DNA of 64,000 bases, taken from NCBI RefSeq assembly GCF_030548205.1, contig NZ_JAUORV010000008.1:1-64000 (forward strand), written 5' to 3'. Every line of letters begins with the position of its first letter. Position 1 is the stretch's first letter. Shown piece by piece: positions 26,413 to 34,920 of the stretch. Made by a program: the position numbers and the translations under genes. This DNA is from Aliiglaciecola sp. 3_MG-2023. Lineage in GTDB: Bacteria; Pseudomonadota; Gammaproteobacteria; Enterobacterales; Alteromonadaceae. The notes beneath the pieces were generated by a model. That model was not told where the DNA came from, searched no databases, and worked only from the letters and a program-made list of their open reading frames with translations.

Positions 26413-28140
26413 TCAATTATTTAATAGATAGAGTAAATAGATGTTAAGGAGCGCTAGTAGGGCACTGAACCCTTGCCAAAAAAGCAGGGGACTGCGCTCC
26501 AATAGTGGCGCTTTATTTTGTTGTAGAAACAGTGAATTAGGATGGCGTAAATCGTGGATAAATTCAGATAACGCATCGTAGCGTTTGTAAGGATCCACTT
26601 GCAAAGCTTTACGTAAACACGCATCCACCCAACTTGGAATATGTCTTTGGGCATCTAAAACCGATTGATAATTTAGCTTTCTTTGCTGTGCAAAGGTACG
26701 GGTTTTGGCTATGTGGGTTTCGTATGGATAGCGACCACTTAACATGTAATAGGTTAAAACCCCTAACGAAAATAAATCTGAACGTTGGGTACCGACTTCA
26801 CCTAAAAAATATTCAGGTGCCATATACAGGGCTGTTCCAGGAAATGCCAGTTTAAGCTGCTCACGTCCCAATTCTTCAATCCCTGCTACCATTGTAGAAC
26901 CAAAATCGATGATTTTAACTGTGCCATTGAGGTCAATCATAATATTCTCAGGGCGTATATCCTGGTGTAGCATCTCTAAACGGTGAAACGCCTGCAAGCC
27001 ACGTGCTACTTGTTCTATGATATCTCTAACGGTTTCTAAATCTGGGGTAGGGTTGTCGAGCAACCATTGTTGAAGGGATTGACCTTCAACGTATTCTGAT
27101 AAAATGTAAAGATAGTTTTTTTGACGTTCAGTTTTAGGTGCTTTTAAAACGTGCACATTGTTAATACGACGAGATATCCATTCCTCTAAACAGAAACGTT
27201 CTAAATAACCATTGTCATCTTGTAAATCCACGGACGGCGTTTTTAAAACAACGGGCTTTCCCGTTTCCATATCATGCACCAAGTAAACATGACTGCGAGC
27301 GGAGTAATGGAGTTGCCGAATGACGTTAAACCCATCTATTTGTACACCAGGTTGTAAAGGTGGCGGTAGGGGCATCTGTTCAACTAAATCACTAACTGGG
27401 CTGGTGCTTTGATGGTTTAGCCCTTGTATTTGCAGGAGTTGCATTGTGATATTGTCGTCGCTACCTTTTTCTAGAACCTGCTTCCCTAAACATTCTGCCA
27501 GCGCATCATTAACGACAGATTGTTTATTTAGCTGGGCCAATAAAGTACTGGCGTCAATAAAATCATGAAAACCATCAGTGGATAGTAGTAGTGTATCCCC
27601 CTCTAACAGGGCAATTTGCTGGTAATCAATTTCAACAATATCGCCCATACCCAAGGCACGGCTGAGATAACTTTTGCCGGCAGCTGCGATTTGGCGATGG
27701 TCATTGGTTAACTGTTGTATGCTCCCTTGACGGCACAAATAAATTCGTGAATCTCCCACATGGAACAGGTGCGCGTAAGTGCCTTTAATTACCACTGCAG
27801 CAAAAGTACACACATAACCTTTGTCGGGATCGTATCGGTATTCACTTTGTTTACTATGGGCAAACAACCACGCATTTATGGAAGTGATAACACGCTTAGC
27901 AGAGGTTTCTACTGACCACGCATCCGAGGTCGAATAGTAATCGTGAAGAAAACTATTCACCGCTGCCTGGCTGGCGATATGGCTTACTTGACTGCTACTT
28001 ATACCATCAGCCAAAGCCGCAGCAAATCCATTTAATTGGGCTTGCATTGGCGTGGGTGAAGCAAAGCCACAAAAATCCTGATTGTTAAGTTTTCGGCCAG
28101 CACTTGAGTACTGGCCGGTAACAATTTTAGTTGCTTGCAT
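26413..28140 (-). CDS. Fused PP2C-type phosphatase and Ser/Thr protein kinase, membrane-anchored
   Basis: A 575-residue fusion. A PP2C domain occupies about 10-240, with DGISSSQVSHIAS, FHVGDSRIYL, LLLSTDGFHDF and the terminal GSDDNITMQLL. A protein kinase domain follows (about 265-535): the ATP-site lysine in VVLKTP, the catalytic loop as HQDIRPENIM (HQD in place of HRD) and DFG in IIDFGS. One C-terminal membrane helix (about 550-570) anchors it, with the catalytic domains in the cytoplasm. The ATG at 28140 is preferred over one at 28164 that overlaps the upstream gene further. It lies between a formate/nitrite channel and cyanase, so control of nitrogen transport by phosphorylation is a reasonable guess. 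Confidence 0.88.
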   Translation of the reverse strand: MQATKIVTGQYSSAGRKLNNQDFCGFASPTPMQAQLNGFAAALADGISSSQVSHIASQAAVNSFLHDYYSTSDAWSVETSAKRVITSINAWLFAHSKQSEYRYDPDKGYVCTFAAVVIKGTYAHLFHVGDSRIYLCRQGSIQQLTNDHRQIAAAGKSYLSRALGMGDIVEIDYQQIALLEGDTLLLSTDGFHDFIDASTLLAQLNKQSVVNDALAECLGKQVLEKGSDDNITMQLLQIQGLNHQSTSPVSDLVEQMPLPPPLQPGVQIDGFNVIRQLHYSARSHVYLVHDMETGKPVVLKTPSVDLQDDNGYLERFCLEEWISRRINNVHVLKAPKTERQKNYLYILSEYVEGQSLQQWLLDNPTPDLETVRDIIEQVARGLQAFHRLEMLHQDIRPENIMIDLNGTVKIIDFGSTMVAGIEELGREQLKLAFPGTALYMAPEYFLGEVGTQRSDLFSLGVLTYYMLSGRYPYETHIAKTRTFAQQRKLNYQSVLDAQRHIPSWVDACLRKALQVDPYKRYDALSEFIHDLRHPNSLFLQQNKAPLLERSPLLFWQGFSALLALLNIYLLYLLNN

Positions 28141-28993
28141 TTGGCGCAACAGTGCCAGACGCAATAGTTTCTGGAGAAACTTGAGCTACTTTTCGTTTCG
28201 AGCCAGTGCGAACATGAGTGGTATATAGTGTTAATCCAGTGAAGGCTAAACCACCGACAAGATTTCCTAATGCGGTTGGAATTTCATTCCAAATAAAGTA
28301 ATCAACAACTGAAAATTCACCACCTAAAATCAGGCTGAATGGGAACAAAAACATGTTCACTACTGAATGCTCGAATCCCATAAAGAAGAACAAAAAGATC
28401 GGCATCCACATGGCGATTACCTTACCGCTTACATGGGTCGAAATCATTGCGCCCACTACGCCTAGAGATACCATCCAGTTACACAACATACCGCGAATAA
28501 ATATAGTGAACCAACCCGCAGTACCATATTCAGCATAGCCTAGCGTTCTAGCTTCACCAATTGACGCTACTTTTTTACCGATGGCCCCTGGGTCAACATT
28601 AAAACCGTAGGTAAAAATAAATGCCATCATAAATGCAACGGTTAAAGCACCACCAAAGTTACCTAAAAATACCAATCCCCAATTACGTAATATGCCTTTT
28701 ATGGTGACGCCAGGACGTTTATCGAGCCATGCTAATGGACATAAAACAAACACGCCGGTTAACAAATCAAACCCCATTAGATACAGCATGCAGAAGCCTA
28801 CTGGGAATAAAATCGCGCCTAAAAGAAACATACCTGTTTGCACTGCAATAGTTATTGCAAATACCGCTGCTAAAGCGAGTATTGCGCCAGCCATATAACC
28901 GCGAATAAGTGTATCGCGAGTGGACATAAATATTTTTGATTCGCCTGCATCGACCATTTTAGTGACGAATTCTGCTGGAAGTAAATAAGCCAT
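28127..28993 (-). CDS. Formate/nitrite transporter family channel
   Basis: A 288-residue member of the FNT (FocA/NirC) family. It has six membrane segments and an N-terminal AYLLPAEFVTKMVDAGESK, typical of family openings. Conserved features include GFDLLTGVFVLCP in the second/third helix and GNFGGALTVAF. A Met start at 28993 with GAGGGT upstream fits the family length better than the ATG at 29050. The downstream cyanase and the putative nitrogen-type promoter favour nitrite uptake over formate. The stop codon overlaps the start of the phosphatase-kinase gene. Confidence 0.88.
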   Translation of the reverse strand: MAYLLPAEFVTKMVDAGESKIFMSTRDTLIRGYMAGAILALAAVFAITIAVQTGMFLLGAILFPVGFCMLYLMGFDLLTGVFVLCPLAWLDKRPGVTIKGILRNWGLVFLGNFGGALTVAFMMAFIFTYGFNVDPGAIGKKVASIGEARTLGYAEYGTAGWFTIFIRGMLCNWMVSLGVVGAMISTHVSGKVIAMWMPIFLFFFMGFEHSVVNMFLFPFSLILGGEFSVVDYFIWNEIPTALGNLVGGLAFTGLTLYTTHVRTGSKRKVAQVSPETIASGTVAPNASN

Positions 28994-29073
28994 AAGTACC
29001 CTCGTAAAATTAGTGTTCAAATTTAATTGTTGTTTCTCATGCCAATACATCTGGCTTGTCGTTTTCTACAGGC

Positions 29074-29119
29074 AAAAAAAAACGTTCAAATTCCTATACA
29101 GTGCATAGGAAGTTGAACG
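29074..29119 (-). terminator. Strong Rho-independent terminator in the leader of the FNT operon
   Basis: Read on the minus strand, a 15-position stem (one mismatch) is built from CGTTCAACTTCCTAT and ATAGGAATTTGAACG with a seven-base loop. A run of nine or ten T follows. It lies between the kinase gene at 29397 and the FNT start, and about 45 nt downstream of the predicted sigma54 start point. It therefore either ends kinase transcription or acts as a leader attenuator. Confidence 0.85.
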
Positions 29120-29172
29120 CCTTTGTTCGAATATTGTGACCGTAGACTCTTCGTTGAGTTACATTTTACTAA

Positions 29173-29190
29173 AAGCAAAAAATACGCCAA
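29173..29190 (-). promoter_or_regulatory. Sigma54-type promoter for the FNT/phosphatase-kinase/cynS operon
   Basis: On the minus strand TTGGCGTATTTTTTGCTT has GG and GC separated by exactly 10 bases. It matches TTGGC at -24 and TTGCTT at -12. The start point would be near 29163. An NtrC-like half site TGGTGCA occurs at 29251-29257, about 90 bp upstream. Promoter use is predicted, not shown. Confidence 0.6.
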
Positions 29191-29396
29191 GAAATAAATC
29201 TATGTAAATCAATACTTTAGTTTTCTGAGACCCTGAGGGTTGAGTGTTATTGGTGCAATCACTCCCTGTTTTAAATCAAAGATTCACAAAAGACTATTAA
29301 TCAAGGTGAGTAAAAAGCAAACACAATCTAGGTCGTATATTGCGCCATTTAATTACTTTTAGGTAACAGCAAACTGCTGAAAATGAAGCTTCCTAA

Positions 29397-31799
29397 CTAA
29401 TCCAATAACCATTTCATGGTGGGTAAATCTTCTCCATTTCGACACTTTTCGATGGCAGAGGGTAAGCGAGTTGCTGCATTGTACATGTAACCACTGAGTT
29501 GTTTGTTTGCGACAAATGGGCGCAAAAGTTGCTCGGCAGTTTCGAGGCTGATGCAAGCATCGGTTAATCTATCTACATCTCGATACATGTAGGCTAGAAT
29601 CAAATGGGAAAATGCCCAGGTAGAATATTGGGAAGGTTCGGGTTTAGCTTCTGCCAAGCGCTTTTGCTCTGCAACTATATCAATTTGTTGGGAAATCGCT
29701 TGTTCAAAGTCACCCATTTCCGCCAACAATTGTGATTTTGCTTCGCGCATTTGCATGGCAAGACGGGTAATAGAAGCATCACCTTCTTGCAAGGTTTTCA
29801 GCTTTTCTGTGGTTGCTGTGGCTTTATCCAAAAATTCTACCGACTGCTTTTGGTCATGTAAATTTGCTGCTGCTCCATAGGCGATGTAATTTGTCCAAGA
29901 CAATAAATAGAGCAACATAGGGTCGTTGGGCTGATTAGCTTCCAGTGCGCTTAGCCGACGGTCCGCTTCACGAAAATATTGAATTGCTTCAACATTATTC
30001 CTGTCAATAAAATCGGCCATGGCCAACCAATAGAAGCTGTAGGCTTGGTCTTGCTTTGCAATTGCACGTTTTTGCATCGCCTTAGGCCATTGTTGGGTAT
30101 CTTCCCTTAATCGATTGGCATTTTCCCGTAAGTATTGAGAATCACCAGCCTGATCTGCCCTTTCTAAATCGGTATATAACAAATTTCGTTGGGCCAGATA
30201 CCAAAGTTCACTTCTTTTGGGATGGGGGACTGATTCCAGTAATTTTCGGCCTTGTGCAATAGTCTGCTGTGCAGCTACTAAATCACTATCATCGTGAACT
30301 AAAATCATCCCTTGTGCTGCCATCAACTCTACTTTCGTGGCTTTTACATCGGGTAAGTTGGGCGCCGACGACAGCAGTTCATCCAACATCACTTGGGCTG
30401 TAGATAAGTTAGCGCGAGAAATAGTCACATCACCCAAGTTAGGTTCGGCTGGCACGCCAAAAATACGCGCTAAACGAATATATCCTTGCGCCGTTTCAAG
30501 TTTGAGCTCAGCTGATGCATTTGCCTGTTTACTCAGGTTAGCCAGATATTGTTGTCCTCTATGGGCCAAGTCAGCACGAATGCTGGTGTTTCCAGCCACG
30601 CGTTTTAAATTATCGTACAAATCAAAAATTTGGTACTTTGCCAATGCTCTAACGTCATCGAATCGAGCTTGCGCCTGCACTAAATTTTGTTCGGCACGTT
30701 GATATTGATATATTGAGGTTCCCAACGCTGATAAAATTGCCACCAGTGCCAGTCCTGCAATCATTGACGCTTTAGTATGACGCTTAATAAACTTGCTAAA
30801 TTTATAGCTGTTCGAAGTGGAGTAGGCGGTTACTGGGAATTGCTGTAAGTAGTTTTCTAGTTCGACTATTAACGCATTTACTGTTTGAAAACGGTGCTGT
30901 GGTAGCGCGGCTGTTGCTTGATTAATGATTGCTTGCAGTTCTTTTGGGATGCTGCGTTGTTTAAAAATAGCTTCCAGCAATTTACCTAAAGAATAGATAT
31001 CAACTAAGGTGTTATTACCGTCACCTGTTGCACGTTCAGGAGCGGCAAAGCCTGGGGTAAAACTCATACTTGCTAACGAACTTGAAGCGTCAACATTGTC
31101 ACTTCGATTCGATGTAGGTTTGGCGATACCAAAATCAATTAATTTTACTTCACCAGCTTTATCAACCAGTACGTTAGACGGAGTAATATCTCGATGAATG
31201 ATCAGGTTTTGGTGCGCATAACGAACTGCTTCACAAGCTTTTATCAATAGTTGAATGCGTGTCGAATCGCTTAAGTTTTGTTGTTCGCACCACTTGGTTA
31301 GCGGCAACCCGTCAATATATTCCATCATAAAATACGGCATTTTTTGCGGTGTTTGTCCACCGTCGTAAAGTCTGGCTATATTGGGATGGTTGAGTTGCGC
31401 TAGGGTTTGTCTTTCCCGTTCAAATCGTTCGATCAGTTTCTCAGGTAACGCCTTAGTGCGTATCACTTTAATGGCGACATCATGTTCAAAGTCACCGCTG
31501 TCACGTTTTCCTTTGTAAACTGCTCCCATACCACCTTGGCCAATTAATTTGATTATTTTGTAAGCACCAATTTTTTCGGGCATATCAATCGTATCGGAAT
31601 CCACATCGACCTTTCCGGTATGCATTACATTTTCGGAAATCTCATCTTTTTCTAACAGCTGCAAGACCCGATTTCGCAAGTTAGTATTTTTCCCTGTTTG
31701 CTCTGTTAGCCAATCACTGCGTTGTTCTTTAGGGATATCTAAAGAAGCTTCAAATAGTTGCATGGCTTGTAATTCAAATTGTGTTGATTCAGTGGTCAT
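29397..31799 (-). CDS. Transmembrane Ser/Thr protein kinase with TPR-like C-terminal region
   Basis: An 800-residue kinase. The kinase domain occupies about 70-320, with the Gly loop LIGQGGMGAVYKG, the lysine in VAIKVIR, the catalytic loop HRDITPSNVLVD and IDFGIAKP. One membrane helix follows near 345-365 (SMIAGLALVAILSALG). The C-terminal 430 residues are helical and degenerate TPR-like, outside the cytoplasm. A short N-terminal acidic helical stretch (RSDWLTEQTG...) is typical of kinases paired with ECF sigma factors. The ATG at 31799 has GGGA upstream and is preferred to the more distant 31862. It is divergent from that sigma factor gene, 179 bp away. Confidence 0.9.
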   Translation of the reverse strand: MTTESTQFELQAMQLFEASLDIPKEQRSDWLTEQTGKNTNLRNRVLQLLEKDEISENVMHTGKVDVDSDTIDMPEKIGAYKIIKLIGQGGMGAVYKGKRDSGDFEHDVAIKVIRTKALPEKLIERFERERQTLAQLNHPNIARLYDGGQTPQKMPYFMMEYIDGLPLTKWCEQQNLSDSTRIQLLIKACEAVRYAHQNLIIHRDITPSNVLVDKAGEVKLIDFGIAKPTSNRSDNVDASSSLASMSFTPGFAAPERATGDGNNTLVDIYSLGKLLEAIFKQRSIPKELQAIINQATAALPQHRFQTVNALIVELENYLQQFPVTAYSTSNSYKFSKFIKRHTKASMIAGLALVAILSALGTSIYQYQRAEQNLVQAQARFDDVRALAKYQIFDLYDNLKRVAGNTSIRADLAHRGQQYLANLSKQANASAELKLETAQGYIRLARIFGVPAEPNLGDVTISRANLSTAQVMLDELLSSAPNLPDVKATKVELMAAQGMILVHDDSDLVAAQQTIAQGRKLLESVPHPKRSELWYLAQRNLLYTDLERADQAGDSQYLRENANRLREDTQQWPKAMQKRAIAKQDQAYSFYWLAMADFIDRNNVEAIQYFREADRRLSALEANQPNDPMLLYLLSWTNYIAYGAAANLHDQKQSVEFLDKATATTEKLKTLQEGDASITRLAMQMREAKSQLLAEMGDFEQAISQQIDIVAEQKRLAEAKPEPSQYSTWAFSHLILAYMYRDVDRLTDACISLETAEQLLRPFVANKQLSGYMYNAATRLPSAIEKCRNGEDLPTMKWLLD

Positions 31800-31978
31800 G
31801 GTTTTATCCCAGATAACGATCATTCGGGTTGCAATGGTTTTCAGTTTAAATCGTATATACAATTTAAATATTCGACATATATTACTGATTTTATTATTCT
31901 AAACTGAGCATCTATGAAATATATGCTATTTGGGTTTAGTTGCAATTGCTATTTAAGCAACAGTCTTTCGGAATAAAC

Positions 31979-32587
31979 ATGTCATCTTCTAGCTCTCATT
32001 CTAGCTCTAATACTGGCTCTGTTGAGCAAATGCTAGCTGCCTGGCGAGAGGGAGATATCAGCGCGCGCAACAGGCTTTTTGATGTGTTATACAACGAATT
32101 AACCCGCCTTTCTGCCTTTTGCCTACAACGTGAAGGTGGTGTTTCTTTATCTGCCGGCGATCTGGTGCATGAAGCTGCTATTCGTCTAGTTAATCTCGAA
32201 CAAATAAAATGGCAAGATAAAGCCCACTTTTTAGCATTTTCTGCGCAAATTATGCGTCGCGTTTTAGTCGACCATGCCCGTAAAAAATACGCAGATAAAC
32301 GCTCTCACCAAAAAGTAACTTTACTCACTAACCATTCTGCAGACCATGATCGTGATGATACTTTTAGTTTGTGCTTGCTCGATGATGCCCTCAACAAATT
32401 GGCCAATATCGACAAGTCACGGGCGCAAATAGTTGAAATGCGTTATTTTGGCGGCGTGTCCATTGATGAAATCGCCGCCGTAATAGGCACATCCCCTTCA
32501 ACAATCAAGCGTAACTGGCGTGCATCTCGTGCTTGGTTGTTGAACGAGCTTGATATGCAAGATCAGATACCCGATGCCGAAACGTAA
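31979..32587 (+). CDS. ECF RNA polymerase sigma factor, kinase-linked type (TIGR02999-like)
   Basis: A 202-residue ECF sigma factor. Region 2 shows LVHEAAIRLVNLE and FSAQIMRRVLVDHARKKYADKR; region 4 shows IVEMRYFGGVSIDEIAAVIG with the recognition helix STIKRNWRASRAWL. The pattern matches the group of ECF factors genetically linked to Ser/Thr kinases (TIGR02999/ECF43-like). The ATG at 31979 is chosen over a TTG at 31940. No anti-sigma factor gene is adjacent, as is usual for the group; the divergent kinase probably controls it by phosphorylation. It converges with the PEP-CTERM gene after 10 bp. Confidence 0.88.
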   Translation: MSSSSSHSSSNTGSVEQMLAAWREGDISARNRLFDVLYNELTRLSAFCLQREGGVSLSAGDLVHEAAIRLVNLEQIKWQDKAHFLAFSAQIMRRVLVDHARKKYADKRSHQKVTLLTNHSADHDRDDTFSLCLLDDALNKLANIDKSRAQIVEMRYFGGVSIDEIAAVIGTSPSTIKRNWRASRAWLLNELDMQDQIPDAET

Positions 32588-32597
32588 TTTCATCGGC

Positions 32598-33500
32598 TTA
32601 GCTGACTATAAGCTTACGCCTGGTGAAGAACAGCGCAATTCCTGATGCAAATAACAACAAGGACTCAGGTTCTGGGATCTGACTAGGATCGCCGTCATCT
32701 ACAGGCAGTTTAGCTAATCCCATAAAATCACCTGAACTAGAATAAGCATCCACTCCATCGGCAAAATTCATGTTGAATGACGCTGTGTGTAAGAAATCTG
32801 CATCGTAGGCCTCTAATCCGTCTCCGTAATCTGAATTAACAATTACATTGGTAAAAGCAAAAATATCGTAAACCTCGTAATCTGATGCAATCTCCACTGA
32901 CCCCAACGCACTGGTAAATAGATCGTAGAAACTACTTTCTGCCTCAGCGTCAATAGAATCATAGGCTGAACTATACTCGTACAAAACGGGCGAAGAATCG
33001 TTAAAACCAGGCACAAAGTTATTCCACGATACTTCACCTGCATTATAGACCGCAATGCCTACATCATAAAAAATACCAGGTGATGTATCTACGCCTGGAA
33101 TCAATGGTGCGCCCGCATACACCTCTAAGAAGCCTTCGATATCAAAGCCCACATCCCAGCTACTTCCTGCTCCATTTTTAATGGTCACTCTTTCACCAAA
33201 ACTACCAAAAGTTTGCAGTCCATCTAAAGTTGACCCATATTCAGAGGAGTACATCTTTACGGTACCTTCACTTAGGTTAACAGTGGATTCTGAATATCCC
33301 GAAACACCTTGGCTAAGGGTGGCTTCAGTTTCACTATTTACCCTAATCCCATCTATTATTTCCCCTGCGCTTACTCTAAGGGCAGGTCTAACAAAGTAAG
33401 ACGGATCATCGATTATGACAGCAGATATTGCCGGTTGAATAGCACAGACACTAAACAGTACTGCACTGCTTGTTCTTATAATGTGTTTTCTAAGTTCCAT
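32598..33500 (-). CDS. PEP-CTERM sorting-signal protein, secreted
   Basis: A 300-residue exported protein. It has an N-terminal signal peptide (residues 8-27, ending IQPAISA). The C-terminal sorting signal comprises IPEPESLLLFASGIALFF, then the basic tail TRRKLIVS. The middle is acidic, Ser/Gly/Tyr-rich and low in Lys, as in other PEP-CTERM envelope or matrix proteins. The exosortase that would process it is not in this window. No catalytic motif is seen. It is the only gene on the minus strand between the ECF sigma gene and the 811 bp gap preceding the injection-system locus. Confidence 0.85.
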   Translation of the reverse strand: MELRKHIIRTSSAVLFSVCAIQPAISAVIIDDPSYFVRPALRVSAGEIIDGIRVNSETEATLSQGVSGYSESTVNLSEGTVKMYSSEYGSTLDGLQTFGSFGERVTIKNGAGSSWDVGFDIEGFLEVYAGAPLIPGVDTSPGIFYDVGIAVYNAGEVSWNNFVPGFNDSSPVLYEYSSAYDSIDAEAESSFYDLFTSALGSVEIASDYEVYDIFAFTNVIVNSDYGDGLEAYDADFLHTASFNMNFADGVDAYSSSGDFMGLAKLPVDDGDPSQIPEPESLLLFASGIALFFTRRKLIVS

Positions 33501-33939
33501 TTTCTTTCCTAATGTAAATAAATTTGCCTACTTAGTTTCCTTGCAGTACTCCAGTGTTAAACAACACAAACCTGCAAACTTCGTTTTAGTAACAGATATA
33601 TTAGCGATCGAAAAAACCGCTATTTTAAGTAGGCGTAATTTTGAGAACTTAAGGTCAAAATATGTGCATTTTTTTAATAAAGAGATGTTAAAGAAAAATT
33701 TAAAACGGAATAAATGGATTTTATTGATATCAAATAGCCCCATAATAAAATTGTTTTGTAGCCTATAAGCAACACTCGTGGTCGTTTTAAAATAACCATT
33801 TTTTACTGGTTAAATGAGAACGCTACAACACTTCATATTTATCCTAAAAATTTTTCGATTTGTTCGGTTAACGAGAACGTAGTTTAGAACCAGTAGTAGT
33901 AAGGCTTGCCAACTTATGGGGATTGTTTCTGGTGTATAC

Positions 33940-33951
33940 ATTTGATCAAAT
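33940..33951. promoter_or_regulatory. 12 bp perfect palindrome upstream of eCIS
   Basis: ATTTGATCAAAT equals its own reverse complement and lies 361 bp before the first eCIS gene. The half site resembles FNR/CRP-type half sites, but the spacing does not fit. Low-confidence operator candidate. Confidence 0.3.
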
Positions 33952-34102
33952 TATGATCTTTTGGGTCGATATTAGGTTGCAATAAGTGATAAATCGCCTA
34001 ATATTTAATCGATGGCAGTTTTAGGTTTTACCGCTTTAGATATAGGATTTTGCATTTCCTTCCTGAATTTATCTCGTAGTTAATAGCGAGCATTAAGAAA
34101 AA

Positions 34103-34116
34103 ATACCCAAGGGTAT
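34103..34116. promoter_or_regulatory. Small dyad upstream of eCIS
   Basis: ATACCC-AA-GGGTAT is a 6 bp inverted repeat, 196 bp before the first eCIS ATG. Possible operator for the operon; nothing else supports it. Confidence 0.3.
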
Positions 34117-34311
34117 TGTGATCAATATTTTTTAAATAGCAGTCTAGCAAATCTGTTCAAGTCGAGAGCATATGGAGCCTCGTGTGAATTGGGTGAGTTC
34201 ATTGATCGTGGCATTTAATTAAAGTACGTGTCGATGCTCCTCAGATAAAGCTCTTATTTTTAAACAGGTTAATTGTTCAATGGATGAGACAATGTTTATG
34301 AGTGTACAGAA

Positions 34312-34920
34312 ATGGCTGACTTTGCATCTGTAGCCGCGGTCGGAAGTAGTTTGGTACGGTTTTTAAGCCACTGCTTTGATCAACAGCAACCCATACCCGG
34401 TGGATCGAGTTCTACTGACACCACTGTTGTGCTTGCTCGAACCGAAGATTTAAATCTCGAAGATAATCCGCTTATCACACCACCATGCCTTGCTGTGTTT
34501 TTGTATCGAGTTGATTTTAACAGTACCAGCCGAGCAGCTTATTCGGGAAAAGCACTGGCTAAAGGTAGGGCGCATCTACCCTTAGAATTCCATTTCTTGA
34601 TGATCCCATGGGGAATAACGGCAGACCAGGAGTATCGAATTCTTGGTAGAACCATGCAATGTTTAGAAGACAACCCGCTGTTAACCGGGCCCATGCTTGA
34701 CCCTGTTACAAATTGGGCCAGTAATGACAGCATTCAATTGAGTTTAGAAGACTTATCCACCGAAGATTTGATGCGAATTTTTGATTCGCTCCCCGTTGAT
34801 TATAAACTCTGTGTGCCTTACATGGCTAAAATGTTAGTGATGCATGGTCGTCGACAAGATCCACTGCGCGAAGTTGGGCTTGCAGATCAAATTCTCACCA
34901 GTGAAGTGGTGCAGCCATGA
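34312..34920 (+). CDS. eCIS DUF4255 protein (Afp16/Pvc16-like tail terminator)
   Basis: A 202-residue protein that fits DUF4255 (Pvc16_N), the tail-terminator/cap family of extracellular contractile injection systems. Evidence is the opening FASVAAVGSSLVRFLSHCF, a central TPPCLAVFLYRVDFNSTSR and LPLEFHFLMIPWG, all on the remembered pattern for the family. In Afp and PVC the homologue caps the sheath/tube end and sets length. Here it is the first gene of the cluster, whereas in Afp it is last. It overlaps the next gene by 4 bp (ATGA). The shine-dalgarno is weak. Confidence 0.85.
   Translation: MADFASVAAVGSSLVRFLSHCFDQQQPIPGGSSSTDTTVVLARTEDLNLEDNPLITPPCLAVFLYRVDFNSTSRAAYSGKALAKGRAHLPLEFHFLMIPWGITADQEYRILGRTMQCLEDNPLLTGPMLDPVTNWASNDSIQLSLEDLSTEDLMRIFDSLPVDYKLCVPYMAKMLVMHGRRQDPLREVGLADQILTSEVVQP

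Larger units (their letters stand above)
33501..34311. other. 811 bp non-coding region upstream of the injection-system operon
   Basis: AT-rich, with short spurious open frames that lack a credible start or composition. It must contain promoters for the PEP-CTERM gene (minus) and the eCIS operon (plus). Two clean small dyads are visible: ATTTGATCAAAT at 33940-33951 and ATACCCAAGGGTAT at 34103-34116. I see no tRNA, terminator or insertion-element end. Confidence 0.6.

Noticed and set aside
26413-28140. PP2C-kinase as PppA/PpkA-like regulator of the nearby injection system
   Set aside because: It is on the opposite strand, in an operon with FNT and cynS and separated from eCIS by two other units. 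Context favours nitrogen transport.
33481-33768. Plus- and minus-strand small frames in the 811 bp gap
   Set aside because: Low-complexity AT-rich sequence with no convincing start; the two frames overlap each other on opposite strands.
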